DNA from: RBG-13-51-18 sp963739395 | GTDB taxonomy: Bacteria; Chloroflexota; Dehalococcoidia; Dehalococcoidales; RBG-16-60-22 | Assembly: GCA_963739395.1 (NCBI GenBank) | Contig: CAVUAE010000001.1 | Coordinates: 744,001-808,000 of the forward strand | Length of the DNA: 64,000 nucleotides | Reading direction: 5' to 3' | Shown: one piece after another, positions 8,581-17,999 of the stretch | Layout of the letters: each line of letters starts with the position of its first letter | Position numbering within the stretch: the first letter of the stretch is position 1 | Program-made: the position numbers and the translations under genes | Notes under the pieces: generated by a model | The model's input: only the letters and a program-made list of their open reading frames with translations | Told to the model about the DNA's origin: nothing | Databases searched by the model: none

Positions 8581-10317
8581 CTACTCATTAAAGTATTTCA
8601 TTATATCGTACCCGTGCAGCGGGCGGGCGAAGGCGCCTAAAGGTGTTAAGTGCACATCGCCGGTCCCGTCCGGGCTATCGCCGATGCCAAAGAAGAAACC
8701 ACCATCGTGCATAATCCAGGGGTTCAGTATAAACGTGCCCTGATTACCGTTGCAGGTGTCCTCCGTCCAGCTCATTAGATATGCATCGTCCCGTAACTTA
8801 ACGTAGAGACAAGGTGAACTCCACATCCAGCCGCCCGCGTTTTTATCGAGCATAATCGTCCACGAATATGAGTTGGGCGTGCTGTAGACGTGGATTGACT
8901 GCATCATCGCTCCGTAAGTCCAGGAGAATGCCTTGCCGACCAGCTCCGTGGTGAAGCCATGCCGCTCTACCACTGGGGGCGTCAGCCCTCCTCTAAGTTC
9001 TAGGACGCCGAAAATCGCTTTATGCCCTACTTCCCAGGGCTTACGTCCGTTGCCGAGCTGCGCGTCCACACAAGTCGTCAACGCTTTGGAAAAATCGATT
9101 GCCTGTGTCAGGTTGCGCAGCGGATTGCTCCCCGTGCAGATATGGGAAAATAGAATAATATCCTTAGCGGCTTCAAAGCCCTCGTAGAGTTCGGCGTGCC
9201 AGGTCTTTTCACCCTCGACGCGCCATTTTAAATGGTTAGTGTCGATGATATCGTATTCCCAGGCTGGACCATCGTCATAACGGAGTGTGAATTTCTTCCC
9301 AACCATATAGTCGGACACTTCCATTGTATTGAAGCTCGACATGATAGACTGCCCTTCAAAAACCTTACAGTTCTTCTTGACAACCTCGTCCACCTCAGCC
9401 TGGGTATAGTCCTTATGCATAAACCTCGGGCGATAAGAAGGTCTTGCGCCCTTGTTTTTAGGGTTAATCATCTTACGGTGTTCTTCACTAAAAGGAATCT
9501 CCGTGCCGTAATCACCCAGCGGCTCTAAGTTGGTCGATTGCCCGGTGATTTCGCCTTCGCCGTAGTACATTGTATAGTCCAGTGCGTCGTTCTTATCAAA
9601 GCCGAGCCGCATGCCGATGTGCCGGACCGTAAACAGGTCGATTACTTCCAGTGTAAAAGTGCCGGAATATTCCTGCTCGACGCGGGAGTAGATATAGAGC
9701 CTATCGTTGATTTTAATATAATCGGACGGCGCCGTAATGGTAATCCCGTCAAGCGGGTCGCTTAACTCAACAAAAGAAGACCAAACGACTGATGGGAAGA
9801 AATAAAGCATCTCTACTCCATTATCGTTCTTCCAGTAGGTGCCTTTACCTTCAATGCGGTTGGTGAGAGTATGACGTTTTTCTGGTTTTTTAACGCCGGT
9901 GTCAACATAGCCGAACATGAAATGACGCCACACTTCGCGTTTATCTTGTTCGAAGCCGCAAAACCACAACTCGAAGGCAGTAACAAGACTCATCTTAGTA
10001 TCATAGACAATGCCATAACCGCGGACCGTATCCGGTATCATGTGCGTAAAGAGGATGATTTCGTCAAGTTCTTTGGCTGAATATGGCGCTGTTACAGCCT
10101 TAGCTCCACCTTCCGTAAGCGTGAGTTTTTCTTTAGATGTGAAATTGTACTCAAGTGTCGGTCCCTGATCGAGCACGATTTTCAAAGATTTTCCGGATAG
10201 TGCCCCAGAAAGCGGCGAGGTACTTCCGGCTTTGGGCGCTGGTTTTAGTTTGGCTGAAATTTGCGTAGCGGTCAGCGGTGTGTACTTGTTGTAGAAAGTT
10301 GACTTAAAGAAATTCAT
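8581..10317 (-). CDS. MoaF-like protein with two tandem calycin-type halves
   Basis: The 578-residue protein has two similar halves. Residues about 40-290 contain LSGKSLKIVLDQGPTLEYNF, EIILFTHMIPD and later Y-containing strands. Residues about 335-578 repeat the plan with VGKKFTLRYDDGPAWEYDI and DIILFSHIC. Each half is like the MoaF family, whose members have a lipocalin/calycin-like barrel. The name comes from a molybdenum-cofactor cluster, but a catalytic role is not established to my knowledge. No signal peptide is visible, so it is probably cytosolic. The ATG at 10317 has GGAG eight bases upstream. It stands alone between an XRE-controlled region and the trp operon; its function remains open. 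Confidence 0.65.
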   Translation of the reverse strand: MNFFKSTFYNKYTPLTATQISAKLKPAPKAGSTSPLSGALSGKSLKIVLDQGPTLEYNFTSKEKLTLTEGGAKAVTAPYSAKELDEIILFTHMIPDTVRGYGIVYDTKMSLVTAFELWFCGFEQDKREVWRHFMFGYVDTGVKKPEKRHTLTNRIEGKGTYWKNDNGVEMLYFFPSVVWSSFVELSDPLDGITITAPSDYIKINDRLYIYSRVEQEYSGTFTLEVIDLFTVRHIGMRLGFDKNDALDYTMYYGEGEITGQSTNLEPLGDYGTEIPFSEEHRKMINPKNKGARPSYRPRFMHKDYTQAEVDEVVKKNCKVFEGQSIMSSFNTMEVSDYMVGKKFTLRYDDGPAWEYDIIDTNHLKWRVEGEKTWHAELYEGFEAAKDIILFSHICTGSNPLRNLTQAIDFSKALTTCVDAQLGNGRKPWEVGHKAIFGVLELRGGLTPPVVERHGFTTELVGKAFSWTYGAMMQSIHVYSTPNSYSWTIMLDKNAGGWMWSSPCLYVKLRDDAYLMSWTEDTCNGNQGTFILNPWIMHDGGFFFGIGDSPDGTGDVHLTPLGAFARPLHGYDIMKYFNE

Positions 10318-10400
10318 TGGGCATACTCCTCTTAAAAATTTTGATTTAACCTTTATGCCATATTATCATATTATCAATACAATTTTTAATCAAATCAAAA

Positions 10401-10422
10401 CCCCGGGGCTTAAACCAAGGGG
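10401..10422 (-). terminator. Probable rho-independent terminator of the trp operon
   Basis: On the minus strand CCCC and GGGG ends enclose a short inner GG/CC pairing with a UUUAAG loop, followed by the T-rich run TTTTGATTTGATT. It lies about 55 bases beyond the trpA stop. The stem has an internal mismatch loop, so strength is uncertain. Confidence 0.5.
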
Positions 10423-10435
10423 CTAATCTTATTAT

Positions 10436-10461
10436 TGATGGAGATAGGGGAGGGTCGAACT
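10436..10461 (-). repeat. ssrA 3'-end repeat, copy A (attachment-site remnant)
   Basis: These 26 bases match the 3' end of the intact tmRNA gene (27127-27152) at 23 of 26 positions, in the same orientation. The copy falls 13 bases past the trpA stop codon, within the 3' untranslated region of the trp transcript. It is the outermost and most diverged copy, as expected if it is the oldest insertion boundary. Confidence 0.75.
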
Positions 10462-10474
10462 GTTACTGGGGGTA

Positions 10475-11257
10475 CTACGAAACCTCATCAAGCGCAAGCC
10501 TCAGCTTCCTTACGAAACGGCTAAGGGAGACGAAATTATCTTCAGCCTCCATAAGTTGAACTATTTTACTGCCAACAATCACGCCATCAGCTATCTTGGC
10601 TACCAATTTTGCCTGCTTGGGATTAGATATCCCGAAGCCAACACAGAGCGGCTTGGTGGTTACTTTCCTTACCCTGGCGACAAACTCTGCTAGATTCGCA
10701 GGCAATTTGCTTCTAACACCGGTAACTCCTGTAAGCGAAACCAGGTAGATAAACCCGCGTGACTTATGAGTTACCAGGCTGATACGCTCTTCGGTACTGG
10801 TTGGCGCCAGCAGGTAAATGAGATCAAGGCTATACCTCTGGGTGATAGCTTCCAGATCTGAGGCTTCATCAGGAGGCAAGTCCGGGATAATTAAACCGCT
10901 GATACCGGATCTGGTACAGTCCTGGCAAAATTTCTCAAGCCCGTAACTATTAATCGGATTATAATAAGTCATGAATACCAGTGGTACATTCACCTTCTGG
11001 TTCAATTGCCGGGCGACCTCTAGGCAAAGTAGCGGAGTAACCCCGTTTTCCAAGGCATGGAAACTCGCCTTCTGTATAGTCGTACCATCAGCCAGAGGGT
11101 CGGAGAAGGGTATCCCCAACTCGATGATATCGCAACCACTGGCGGCAAGAAGAGGGACAACCTTCAAAGTAGCTTCAATAGTAGGATAGCCTACGGTGAC
11201 ATAGGATATAAGAGCACGGTGATGCATCGTACCGAAAACGGAACCGATTTTGCTCAT
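10475..11257 (-). CDS. trpA: Tryptophan synthase alpha subunit
   Basis: The 260-residue protein has the TrpA barrel. It carries the catalytic Glu in IIELGIPFSDPLADG (about residues 41-55), the second catalytic Asp region in IIPDLPPDEA, and the phosphate-binding loops GVTGVRS and VGFGISNPKQA, then GVIVGSKIV. It cleaves indole-3-glycerol phosphate to indole and glyceraldehyde-3-phosphate and passes indole to TrpB. It is the last gene of the trp operon; its ATG overlaps the trpB stop by 4 bases. An ssrA-derived repeat lies 13 bases past its stop codon. Confidence 0.97.
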   Translation of the reverse strand: MSKIGSVFGTMHHRALISYVTVGYPTIEATLKVVPLLAASGCDIIELGIPFSDPLADGTTIQKASFHALENGVTPLLCLEVARQLNQKVNVPLVFMTYYNPINSYGLEKFCQDCTRSGISGLIIPDLPPDEASDLEAITQRYSLDLIYLLAPTSTEERISLVTHKSRGFIYLVSLTGVTGVRSKLPANLAEFVARVRKVTTKPLCVGFGISNPKQAKLVAKIADGVIVGSKIVQLMEAEDNFVSLSRFVRKLRLALDEVS

Positions 11258-12441
11258 GCCTTCACCTGTAATGCTTTAGATACGGTATCTATATCCTTGT
11301 CACCACGCCCGGATAAGTTAACGATGATAATTTGCTGCTTATCCAGAGAGCCTGCTATCTTCGCGGCATAAAATATGGCATGAGCCGATTCTAGAGCCGG
11401 GATAATGCCCTCGGTGCGACATAGTAACTGGAATCCCTCTAGCGCTTCCTTGTCGGTTACGGCAACATATTCAGCTCGCCCGGTGTCCTTGAGATAACCA
11501 TGTTCGGGACCAACACCTGGGTAGTCAAGACCGGCAGAAATACTATGTGTCAGTTGAATCTGACCATGCTCGTCTTGCAGAATGTAGGACTTCGTTCCAT
11601 GGAGCACACCAACTCTACCTGCTAACAGTGAAGCCGCATGTTTTCCGGACTTTAATCCTCTTCCAGCAGCTTCCACGCCAACAAGTCTAGTATTTTTGTC
11701 GTTCAAGAAGGGGTAGAAAATCCCTATAGAGTTACTCCCGCCGCCGACGCAGGCGATTATATAGTCGGGCAAGCGGTGGCATTTATTCAAAATCTGCTCT
11801 CTTGCCTCCTTGCCAATTACCGATTGAAAATCCCGCACCATCATGGGATAAGGATGGGGTCCAACCACTGAGCCCAGAAGATAGTAGCTATCCCCAGGAT
11901 TGGTAACCCAGTCTCTTATTGCCTCATTAATAGCGTCTTTTAACGTCCGGCTACCGCTGCGAACTGACCTCACTTCAGCACCCATTAGCTTCATTCGGAA
12001 GACATTTAGCGACTGGCGGCGCATATCTTCTTCACCCATATAGACGATGCAGTCCAAACCAAACCTGGCGCAAACCGCGGCAGTCGCTACCCCATGCTGC
12101 CCTGCCCCAGTCTCAGCAATGATTCTCTTCTTTTTCATTCTACGGGCAAGAAGGCCTTGCCCCAAAGCATTATTAATTTTATGGGCTCCGGTGTGAGTTA
12201 AATCCTCTCTCTTAAGAAAGATTTGAGCGCCGCCACAGTGTTTGGTTAGTTTCTCCGCAAAATAGAGCGGAGTCGGCCTGCCTGAATAATCACGGGACAA
12301 AGAATCGAATTCAGCCCAAAAAGCAGGGTCAGCCTTCGCCTCATTATAGGCAACAATCAGCTCATCCAGGACTGGCATCAGAGTCTCTGGGACAAACCGG
12401 CCTCCGTAATTGCCAAAATATCCTCTGTTATCGGGTAACAC
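11254..12441 (-). CDS. trpB: Tryptophan synthase beta subunit
   Basis: The 395-residue enzyme carries the TrpB signatures. GNYGGRFVPETLMPVLDEL is at the N-terminus and LKREDLTHTGAHKINN supplies the PLP-binding lysine near residue 88. ETGAGQHGVATA and the phosphate-binding CVGGGSNSIG follow. This is the TrpB1 form that pairs with TrpA. The start is a GTG at 12441 with AAGGAGG seven bases upstream. It overlaps the aroF end by 14 bases and trpA by 4, so translation in this part of the operon is tightly coupled. Confidence 0.97.
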   Translation of the reverse strand: MLPDNRGYFGNYGGRFVPETLMPVLDELIVAYNEAKADPAFWAEFDSLSRDYSGRPTPLYFAEKLTKHCGGAQIFLKREDLTHTGAHKINNALGQGLLARRMKKKRIIAETGAGQHGVATAAVCARFGLDCIVYMGEEDMRRQSLNVFRMKLMGAEVRSVRSGSRTLKDAINEAIRDWVTNPGDSYYLLGSVVGPHPYPMMVRDFQSVIGKEAREQILNKCHRLPDYIIACVGGGSNSIGIFYPFLNDKNTRLVGVEAAGRGLKSGKHAASLLAGRVGVLHGTKSYILQDEHGQIQLTHSISAGLDYPGVGPEHGYLKDTGRAEYVAVTDKEALEGFQLLCRTEGIIPALESAHAIFYAAKIAGSLDKQQIIIVNLSGRGDKDIDTVSKALQVKA

Positions 12442-13492
12442 CTTTGTCCTCCTTCTGAATAGATTTAGGCTTGTTTTTCACCATCTCTTGCTCTGATTGG
12501 CTGGTCAAACGATTTATCTCGCTCATTAGCGTGGCGAACTGTTCTGGATAGAGGGACTGCATACCATCAGATAAGGCGTGCAAAGGGTCATTGTGCACCT
12601 CAACCAGGATACCATCCGCACCTACCGCTATCGCTCCCCGCGAAAGGGGTATAACATACTCTCTTCTCCCGGCAGCGTGGCTGGGGTCAACTATAACTGG
12701 TAAGTGACTGACCTCTTTAATGGTAAGCACGGCACTTAAATCCAGAGTATTCCTGGTATTGTCGGAAAAAGTACGGATTCCGCGTTCACACAGGATAACG
12801 CGAGCATTCCCTTCAGCCATGATATATTCAGCCGACATCAGCAGCTCTTCAATCGTTGCCGCAAAACCGCGTTTCAACAGGACTGGTTTTTTGCTGTTTC
12901 CCACCCGGCGGAGCAGGGAATAATTTTGCATGTTCCTGGCGCCAATTTGTATGATATCGGCATATTGCTCGACGAGTTCAATATTGTTATGGTCGGTCGC
13001 CTCGGTTACAATCAACAGTCCCGTCTCTTCACGGACCTTCCTGAGTATTTTTAATCCTTCTTCGCCTAAGCCTTGAAAACTATAGGGTGATGTCCTTGGT
13101 TTAAAGGCGCCGCCGCGAAAGACCTGTGCCCCGCATTGTTTCACGAGACGAGCTATGGTAAGCGCCTGTTGTTCGCTCTCTATGGCACAGGGTCCGGCCA
13201 TAATTACCGGCTTACTCCCGCCAACCATAACGTCCCCGATGGTGATGATTGTAGGCTGTGGATGCGTTTCCCGACTCACCAGTTTATAGGGTTTCGTTAC
13301 ACGGATAGTCTCTTTAACACCATCCAATACAAGCAGATGCGAATCATCTATTGGTCCCGGATTACCAACTATGCAAACAGCGGTGCGCTGGACACCAGGG
13401 ATGGGAATGCCCCGATAGCCCAAGGCTTCAATTTCATGAATAACCGCTTTTACCTGTTCCTCCGTAACATCGTTCCTCATAATAACAAGCAT
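12428..13492 (-). CDS. aroF: 3-deoxy-7-phosphoheptulonate (DAHP) synthase, type I-beta
   Basis: The 354-residue protein has an N-terminal ferredoxin-like regulatory domain (about residues 1-70), as in the Thermotoga-type enzyme. The catalytic barrel follows, with VIMAGPCAIESEQQA, FRGGAFKPRTSPYSFQG, VLLKRGF, and the metal/phosphate-binding PVIVDPSHAAGRRE. It condenses PEP and erythrose-4-phosphate, the first step of the shikimate pathway. The N-terminal domain suggests feedback inhibition by an aromatic amino acid. Its place inside the trp operon couples supply of chorismate precursor to tryptophan demand. Confidence 0.95.
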   Translation of the reverse strand: MLVIMRNDVTEEQVKAVIHEIEALGYRGIPIPGVQRTAVCIVGNPGPIDDSHLLVLDGVKETIRVTKPYKLVSRETHPQPTIITIGDVMVGGSKPVIMAGPCAIESEQQALTIARLVKQCGAQVFRGGAFKPRTSPYSFQGLGEEGLKILRKVREETGLLIVTEATDHNNIELVEQYADIIQIGARNMQNYSLLRRVGNSKKPVLLKRGFAATIEELLMSAEYIMAEGNARVILCERGIRTFSDNTRNTLDLSAVLTIKEVSHLPVIVDPSHAAGRREYVIPLSRGAIAVGADGILVEVHNDPLHALSDGMQSLYPEQFATLMSEINRLTSQSEQEMVKNKPKSIQKEDKGVTR

Positions 13493-13543
13493 ATATTTAC
13501 CCCTCCCTTATCGACTTCACAACTTGAATGAATTCCTTGATTT

Positions 13544-14149
13544 TCAATATATCTTTTTGCCATTTGTTTCTACGCCGGAAGAGACATCGACCCCCCAAGG
13601 GTGGACATCCTTAATAAGTTCGCCGACGTTGCCAGGCGTCAGACCTCCGGCAATCATGAGAGGGAAAACAGTTTTAATCTCCCTAGCTAATCGCCAGTTG
13701 AATGCCTGACCGGTCCCACCATAAGCAGCACTAAACTTCGAGTCCAAAAGAAAGATTAGCTCTTGCTTTTGGTAAACCTCGCATCCTCTTTTTATCTCGG
13801 TTAAAATTTGTTCGGCTTTCTTATCTGCTGATACATGAAGAGCTTTTATAATTGGATACTTAATATCCCGGCAATAATCCCAGGTCTCGTCACCGCTGAG
13901 CTGTACCCGGTCCAAGTGACAGAGTTCGGCAATATGATTCACTTCTTGAGCTGCTGCATTCACAAAGACGCCGACAAGCGCCGGTCGCGGGTTCAAGCCA
14001 CGTACTGCTGACGCAATCTGTAACGCTTTTTTGGGGGAGATGTAACGCCGACTTGGTGCGAATACCAGACCCAGGAAATCAGCGCCAGCCTCGGCAGCGA
14101 CCAAGGCGTGTTCTATCTCAGTTAGCCCGCAGATTTTGACTTTGGTCAC
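13544..14149 (-). CDS. trpF: Phosphoribosylanthranilate isomerase
   Basis: The 201-residue TIM barrel starts VKICGLTEIEHALVAAEAGADFLGLVFAPSRRYIS, containing the catalytic Cys and the TrpF signature. The catalytic Asp region is VQLSGDE-like (about residue 125 onward), and the phosphate loops are AGGLTPGNV and GVDVSSGVE. It performs the Amadori rearrangement of phosphoribosylanthranilate. Its ATG overlaps the trpC stop by 4 bases. A gap of about 50 bases separates it from aroF, the longest space within the operon. Confidence 0.96.
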   Translation of the reverse strand: MTKVKICGLTEIEHALVAAEAGADFLGLVFAPSRRYISPKKALQIASAVRGLNPRPALVGVFVNAAAQEVNHIAELCHLDRVQLSGDETWDYCRDIKYPIIKALHVSADKKAEQILTEIKRGCEVYQKQELIFLLDSKFSAAYGGTGQAFNWRLAREIKTVFPLMIAGGLTPGNVGELIKDVHPWGVDVSSGVETNGKKIY

Positions 14150-14922
14150 AGTAACTCCTTCATCTTAGCTTTGATATCAGGCGCTGCCATTAAAGCTTCA
14201 CCAATTAGAACGGCATCAATACCCCACTTTGCCATCTTTTCTATATCATTGCGGTCCTTGATGCCACTTTCAGCGACTATTATTTTATCTTGCGGTATAA
14301 AGCGTGCGAGACGCTCGGTATTATTGATGTCCACGGCAAAGGTTTTCAGGTCGCGATTATTGATACCGATAATGTTAGCCCCGCTTTGTAGAGCAATTTT
14401 AAGTTCCGCTTCGTCATGCACCTCAACCAAACAACTCATACCCAACTCGTGGCTTAATCCGATTAAGCCTGCTAATTTCTCGGCTGTCAGGATAACCACG
14501 ATAAGAAGTATGGCATCGGCACCATAAGCTCTGGACTCGTAAACCTGGTAGGGATCATTAATGAAGTCCTTCCTGAGCAAAGGCAATCTCTTGTTTCCGA
14601 GACTATCGCTTATACCTTTTAAATGGCTGAGACTGCCGTGAAAATATTTGGGTTCGGTCAGTACCGATATCGCTGAAGCACCGTTATTGGCATAGATTCC
14701 GGCTATCTCTACCGGGTCGAAGTCGGGACGGATAACACCCCTGGATGGAGACGTTTTCTTCACCTCGGCAATAAGCCGAATTTGCTCATCATTTATTGCC
14801 GCAGCAAAGTCGAGCGGTGGGGATTGTTCCAGAGCCAGTCTTCGCATTTCTGTCAGAGGAACAGCTTGTTTCCTCGCTTCAAGTTCCGACCGATTGTCAG
14901 CGACTATCTGTTCTAAAATCAT
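14146..14922 (-). CDS. trpC: Indole-3-glycerol phosphate synthase
   Basis: The 258-residue barrel contains LIAEVKKTSPSRGVIRPDFDP (the IGPS signature with the catalytic lysine), LLRKDFINDPYQV, IIGINNRDLKTF and VAESGIKDRNDI. It closes the indole ring from carboxyphenylamino-deoxyribulose phosphate. Not fused to TrpF, unlike the E. coli enzyme. Its ATG overlaps the trpD stop by 4 bases, continuing the tight coupling of the operon. Confidence 0.96.
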   Translation of the reverse strand: MILEQIVADNRSELEARKQAVPLTEMRRLALEQSPPLDFAAAINDEQIRLIAEVKKTSPSRGVIRPDFDPVEIAGIYANNGASAISVLTEPKYFHGSLSHLKGISDSLGNKRLPLLRKDFINDPYQVYESRAYGADAILLIVVILTAEKLAGLIGLSHELGMSCLVEVHDEAELKIALQSGANIIGINNRDLKTFAVDINNTERLARFIPQDKIIVAESGIKDRNDIEKMAKWGIDAVLIGEALMAAPDIKAKMKELL

Positions 14923-15944
14923 TTTGGGCTCCCGATAGAACTTTGACTAATCTTGATTAGCTGCTCCAGTTTAGCAATGGCACGACCACTATCAATTATT
15001 TCTCTAGATAGAGACACCCCTGATTGAAGCGTTTCCACCCTGTCTCCGGCAACCAGGGCAGCAGCGGCATTCATCAATACGACGTCTCGCCGGGGTCCGG
15101 GACTACCGGCGAGAACACCGCGTAATATAGCGGCATTTTCTGCGACGTCGCCACCTCTTAGACTGCTCAAATCGGCCGGCGCTAAACCGAAGTCTTCGGG
15201 ACAGATGGAATAGGTTTTGATATTACCGTCTTTTAGCTCGCAGATTTGAGTTAGACCATTAATGGTTATCTCATCCAAGCCATCCTCGCCGTGAACTACC
15301 AGTGCGTGATGACATTCCAGTGCTTTCAGCGCTAAAGCCATTTTCTCTACCAGAGTTCCGTCGGCCACGCCCAGGACTTGTGCCTTAGCGCCAGCGGGGT
15401 TGGTTAACGGACCAAGTATGTTAAATACAGTTCGGATGCCGATTTCGCGTCTTGGCGCTGCCGCTTGCTTCATCGCCGGGTGGAACATTGGAGCAAACAT
15501 AAAACCAATGCCCACTTGTTCCAAACATTTCTGCACCTGTTCTGCGTTCAGTTCAATCCTGACCCCTAGTGCTTCCAGCACATCAGCGCTACCACACTGG
15601 CTGCTGGCCGCACGATTGCCGTGCTTGGCTACCTTCAGTCCAGCGCCAGCAACAACGAAAGCAGCCGCAGTAGAAATATTGAAGGTATTAAAACCGTCAC
15701 CGCCTGTGCCTACGATATCAAGCACCGGTTCAGTTATAACCACCTGTGTTGCCTTGGCTCGCATGACACCGGCCAGTCCGGCAATTTCTTCCGCTGTCTC
15801 CCCCTTCATTCTCAAGGCTGTGAGAAAGGCACCAAGTTGCGCCGGGGTAGCTTTGCCCTCCATTATCTCTTCCATGACCGAGGCGGTCTCCTTGGTTGTT
15901 AGTTGACGACCTGATACCAAGATACCGATAGCTTCTCTAATCAT
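14919..15944 (-). CDS. trpD: Anthranilate phosphoribosyltransferase
   Basis: The 341-residue protein shows DIVGTGGDGFNTFNIST, the PRPP-binding GTGGD loop near residue 80, and VAKHGNRAASSQCGSADVLEALG. NILGPLTNPA and GEDGLDEI follow. It transfers phosphoribose from PRPP to anthranilate. It overlaps the end of trpG by 8 bases and has AAGGAGA eight bases before its ATG. It is separate from TrpG. Confidence 0.96.
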   Translation of the reverse strand: MIREAIGILVSGRQLTTKETASVMEEIMEGKATPAQLGAFLTALRMKGETAEEIAGLAGVMRAKATQVVITEPVLDIVGTGGDGFNTFNISTAAAFVVAGAGLKVAKHGNRAASSQCGSADVLEALGVRIELNAEQVQKCLEQVGIGFMFAPMFHPAMKQAAAPRREIGIRTVFNILGPLTNPAGAKAQVLGVADGTLVEKMALALKALECHHALVVHGEDGLDEITINGLTQICELKDGNIKTYSICPEDFGLAPADLSSLRGGDVAENAAILRGVLAGSPGPRRDVVLMNAAAALVAGDRVETLQSGVSLSREIIDSGRAIAKLEQLIKISQSSIGSPK

Positions 15945-16518
15945 GACTGGTTCTCCTTAATTTTAGAAAGTTTCTCAGTATATCTTTCCCGCACTGAGTC
16001 ATAAACGATTCAGGATGAAACTGAACACCCTCGACCGGGTTTTGGCGGTGTCGCAGTCCCATAATAGTGCCATCATCCGTCCACGCCGTTACTTCCAGAC
16101 AATCGGGGAGTTTGTCACGCCCTACCATCAGGGAATGATAGCGAATGGCGGAGAAGGGATTGGGCAGTCCAGCGAATACCCCCTTGTTTTTATGATGTAT
16201 CTCCGACGACTTACCGTGCATTATCACAGGGGCTTGCTGGATAAAGCCACCGTAACTATAGCCGATGCACTGGTGGCCCAGACATACACCGAGTATCGGC
16301 AACCTGATACCAAAATGTTTTATAACCTCGTTGGAGATGCCTGCCTTTAGCGGTGTGGATGGGCCGGGTGATATCACTATTCGTTCCGGATTCATCCGGT
16401 CGATATCCTGTAGAGTAGTTTTGTCATTACGTACCACCAATACGTCTTCGCCCAACTCACTTAAATACTGGAACAGGTTATAGGTGAAGCTGTCGTAATT
16501 ATCTATCAGTAATAACAT
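15937..16518 (-). CDS. trpG: Anthranilate synthase glutamine amidotransferase subunit
   Basis: A class I glutamine amidotransferase with LLIDNYDSFTYNLFQYL at the start, the nucleophile in GVCLGHQCIGY, and the His/Glu pair in GVQFHPESFMT. It releases ammonia for TrpE. I place the start at the ATG at 16518 (193 residues), with GGAGG just upstream; an in-frame ATG at 16530 contains that site and would add four residues. The gene overlaps the end of trpE. Because the organism has no second such subunit in view, a shared role with p-aminobenzoate synthesis cannot be excluded. Confidence 0.95.
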   Translation of the reverse strand: MLLLIDNYDSFTYNLFQYLSELGEDVLVVRNDKTTLQDIDRMNPERIVISPGPSTPLKAGISNEVIKHFGIRLPILGVCLGHQCIGYSYGGFIQQAPVIMHGKSSEIHHKNKGVFAGLPNPFSAIRYHSLMVGRDKLPDCLEVTAWTDDGTIMGLRHRQNPVEGVQFHPESFMTQCGKDILRNFLKLRRTSHD

Positions 16519-17971
16519 CGCTCCTCCCATCTGTTGTTGAACTCTCAGCCTGACTTATGGCTTTGAGCAGCACCTGCATTTTATTCATTGATTCTTCGTA
16601 TTCGCGCTCAGGCACACTATCGTAGACAATACCAGCGCCCGCCTGCATGTAAGCAACGCCCTTCGTCATCACCATAGTTCTTATCGCTATGGCCATGTCC
16701 ATATTACCCGAATAGGAAAAATAGCCAGCGGCGCCGGCGTAGGGTCCCCTTTTCTCTGGCTCAAGCTCAGCGATTATTTCCATAGCCCGAATCTTAGGCG
16801 CGCCAGACACCGTGCCCGCAGGAAAACAGGCGCGAAGGGCATCAAAAGCGGTGAGGTCATGCCTTAACTTACCCTGGACATGGGTGACCAGGTGCATGAC
16901 ATGGGAATAACGCTCAACATTCATCAGGTCGCTTATTTCAACTGTACCTGGTTTACTGACACGCCCGATATCATTACGCCCCAGGTCTACCAGCATAATG
17001 TGTTCCGCGCGCTCTTTTTCATTACTGCGGAGTTCCTTTTCTAGCGAAGTATCCTCAGCCGGATTACTTCCTCGAGGTCTGGTCCCAGCTAAGGGGCGTG
17101 TCATTACTGTGCCATCCTCTACCCTAACCAGCATCTCAGGAGAAGCCCCTATTATTTGAAAGTGATTGAAGTCGAGGAAAAACATATACGGGGAAGGATT
17201 AATGGTGCGGAGTACCCGATAGATTTCAAAAGGGGTGGCTTCGGTATGTAGAGCCAAGCGTTGGGATAACACCACCTGGATGGCCTCGCCAGCGGTGATG
17301 TACTGCTTTATCTTAAGCACACTTTTCTCGAAATTTTCTTTAGAGATGTTTGATGAAATTTTGTGGTTCTTTCGATGCCGAGCAGGACTGCTGGCAGGCT
17401 GGTCGGGCGGCAATGGTTGTTTTAGTCTTTCTATCAGGGCATCAATCTTGTCAGTCGCCTGTTGATAAGCGGCGTTAATATCGCCGTCAAGATGGACATG
17501 ACTCAGGACTTTAATTTTATGAGTGACATGGTCGAAAACAAGCATAGTATCGACAAACATAAATAGCGATTCAGGTAAAGAAAGACTGTCGCCATCTGGT
17601 GACGGTAGCTTTTCGAAGCGGGTCACTGTTTCATAAGCCAGATAGCCTACAGCACCACCAGTAAAACGCGGCAGGTCGCTGACGGTAACAATTTTATATT
17701 TATTTAGTTCTTTGGCAATCAGGGCAAGTGGGTCGACATTATCTGAGCTCCTGGTTGTTAGGACTTTGTATGGTTTAGTACCGATAAAACTATATCGCGC
17801 CACTCTCTGTCCACCCTCGACACTTTCCAAGAGAAAAGAATTACCACCCCGGTTAATCTTGAGAAAGACAGACACAGGAGTCTCAAGGTCGGCAATAACC
17901 TCACGGTAGATAGGTATGAGATTACCATCTTTCCTGTACTTTTTTACTTCTTCTAGTGTCGGAAAATACAT
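16499..17971 (-). CDS. trpE: Anthranilate synthase component I
   Basis: The chorismate-binding enzyme has an N-terminal regulatory half including LLESVEGGQRVARYSFIG, the LLES motif involved in tryptophan feedback in this family. The catalytic half follows, with AGTRPRGSNPAED, LVDLGRNDIGRV, AGTVSGAPKIRAME and QAGAGIVYDSVPEREYEE. I chose the ATG at 17971 (490 residues), preceded by GGGAGG nine bases away, over a TTG at 17995. It is the first gene of the operon, directly after a T-box leader, so both transcription (tRNA charging) and activity (feedback) are likely regulated by tryptophan. Confidence 0.96.
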   Translation of the reverse strand: MYFPTLEEVKKYRKDGNLIPIYREVIADLETPVSVFLKINRGGNSFLLESVEGGQRVARYSFIGTKPYKVLTTRSSDNVDPLALIAKELNKYKIVTVSDLPRFTGGAVGYLAYETVTRFEKLPSPDGDSLSLPESLFMFVDTMLVFDHVTHKIKVLSHVHLDGDINAAYQQATDKIDALIERLKQPLPPDQPASSPARHRKNHKISSNISKENFEKSVLKIKQYITAGEAIQVVLSQRLALHTEATPFEIYRVLRTINPSPYMFFLDFNHFQIIGASPEMLVRVEDGTVMTRPLAGTRPRGSNPAEDTSLEKELRSNEKERAEHIMLVDLGRNDIGRVSKPGTVEISDLMNVERYSHVMHLVTHVQGKLRHDLTAFDALRACFPAGTVSGAPKIRAMEIIAELEPEKRGPYAGAAGYFSYSGNMDMAIAIRTMVMTKGVAYMQAGAGIVYDSVPEREYEESMNKMQVLLKAISQAESSTTDGRSDVITDR

Positions 17972-17999
17972 TGAACTAAGCCTCCCGTCAGACAAATAA

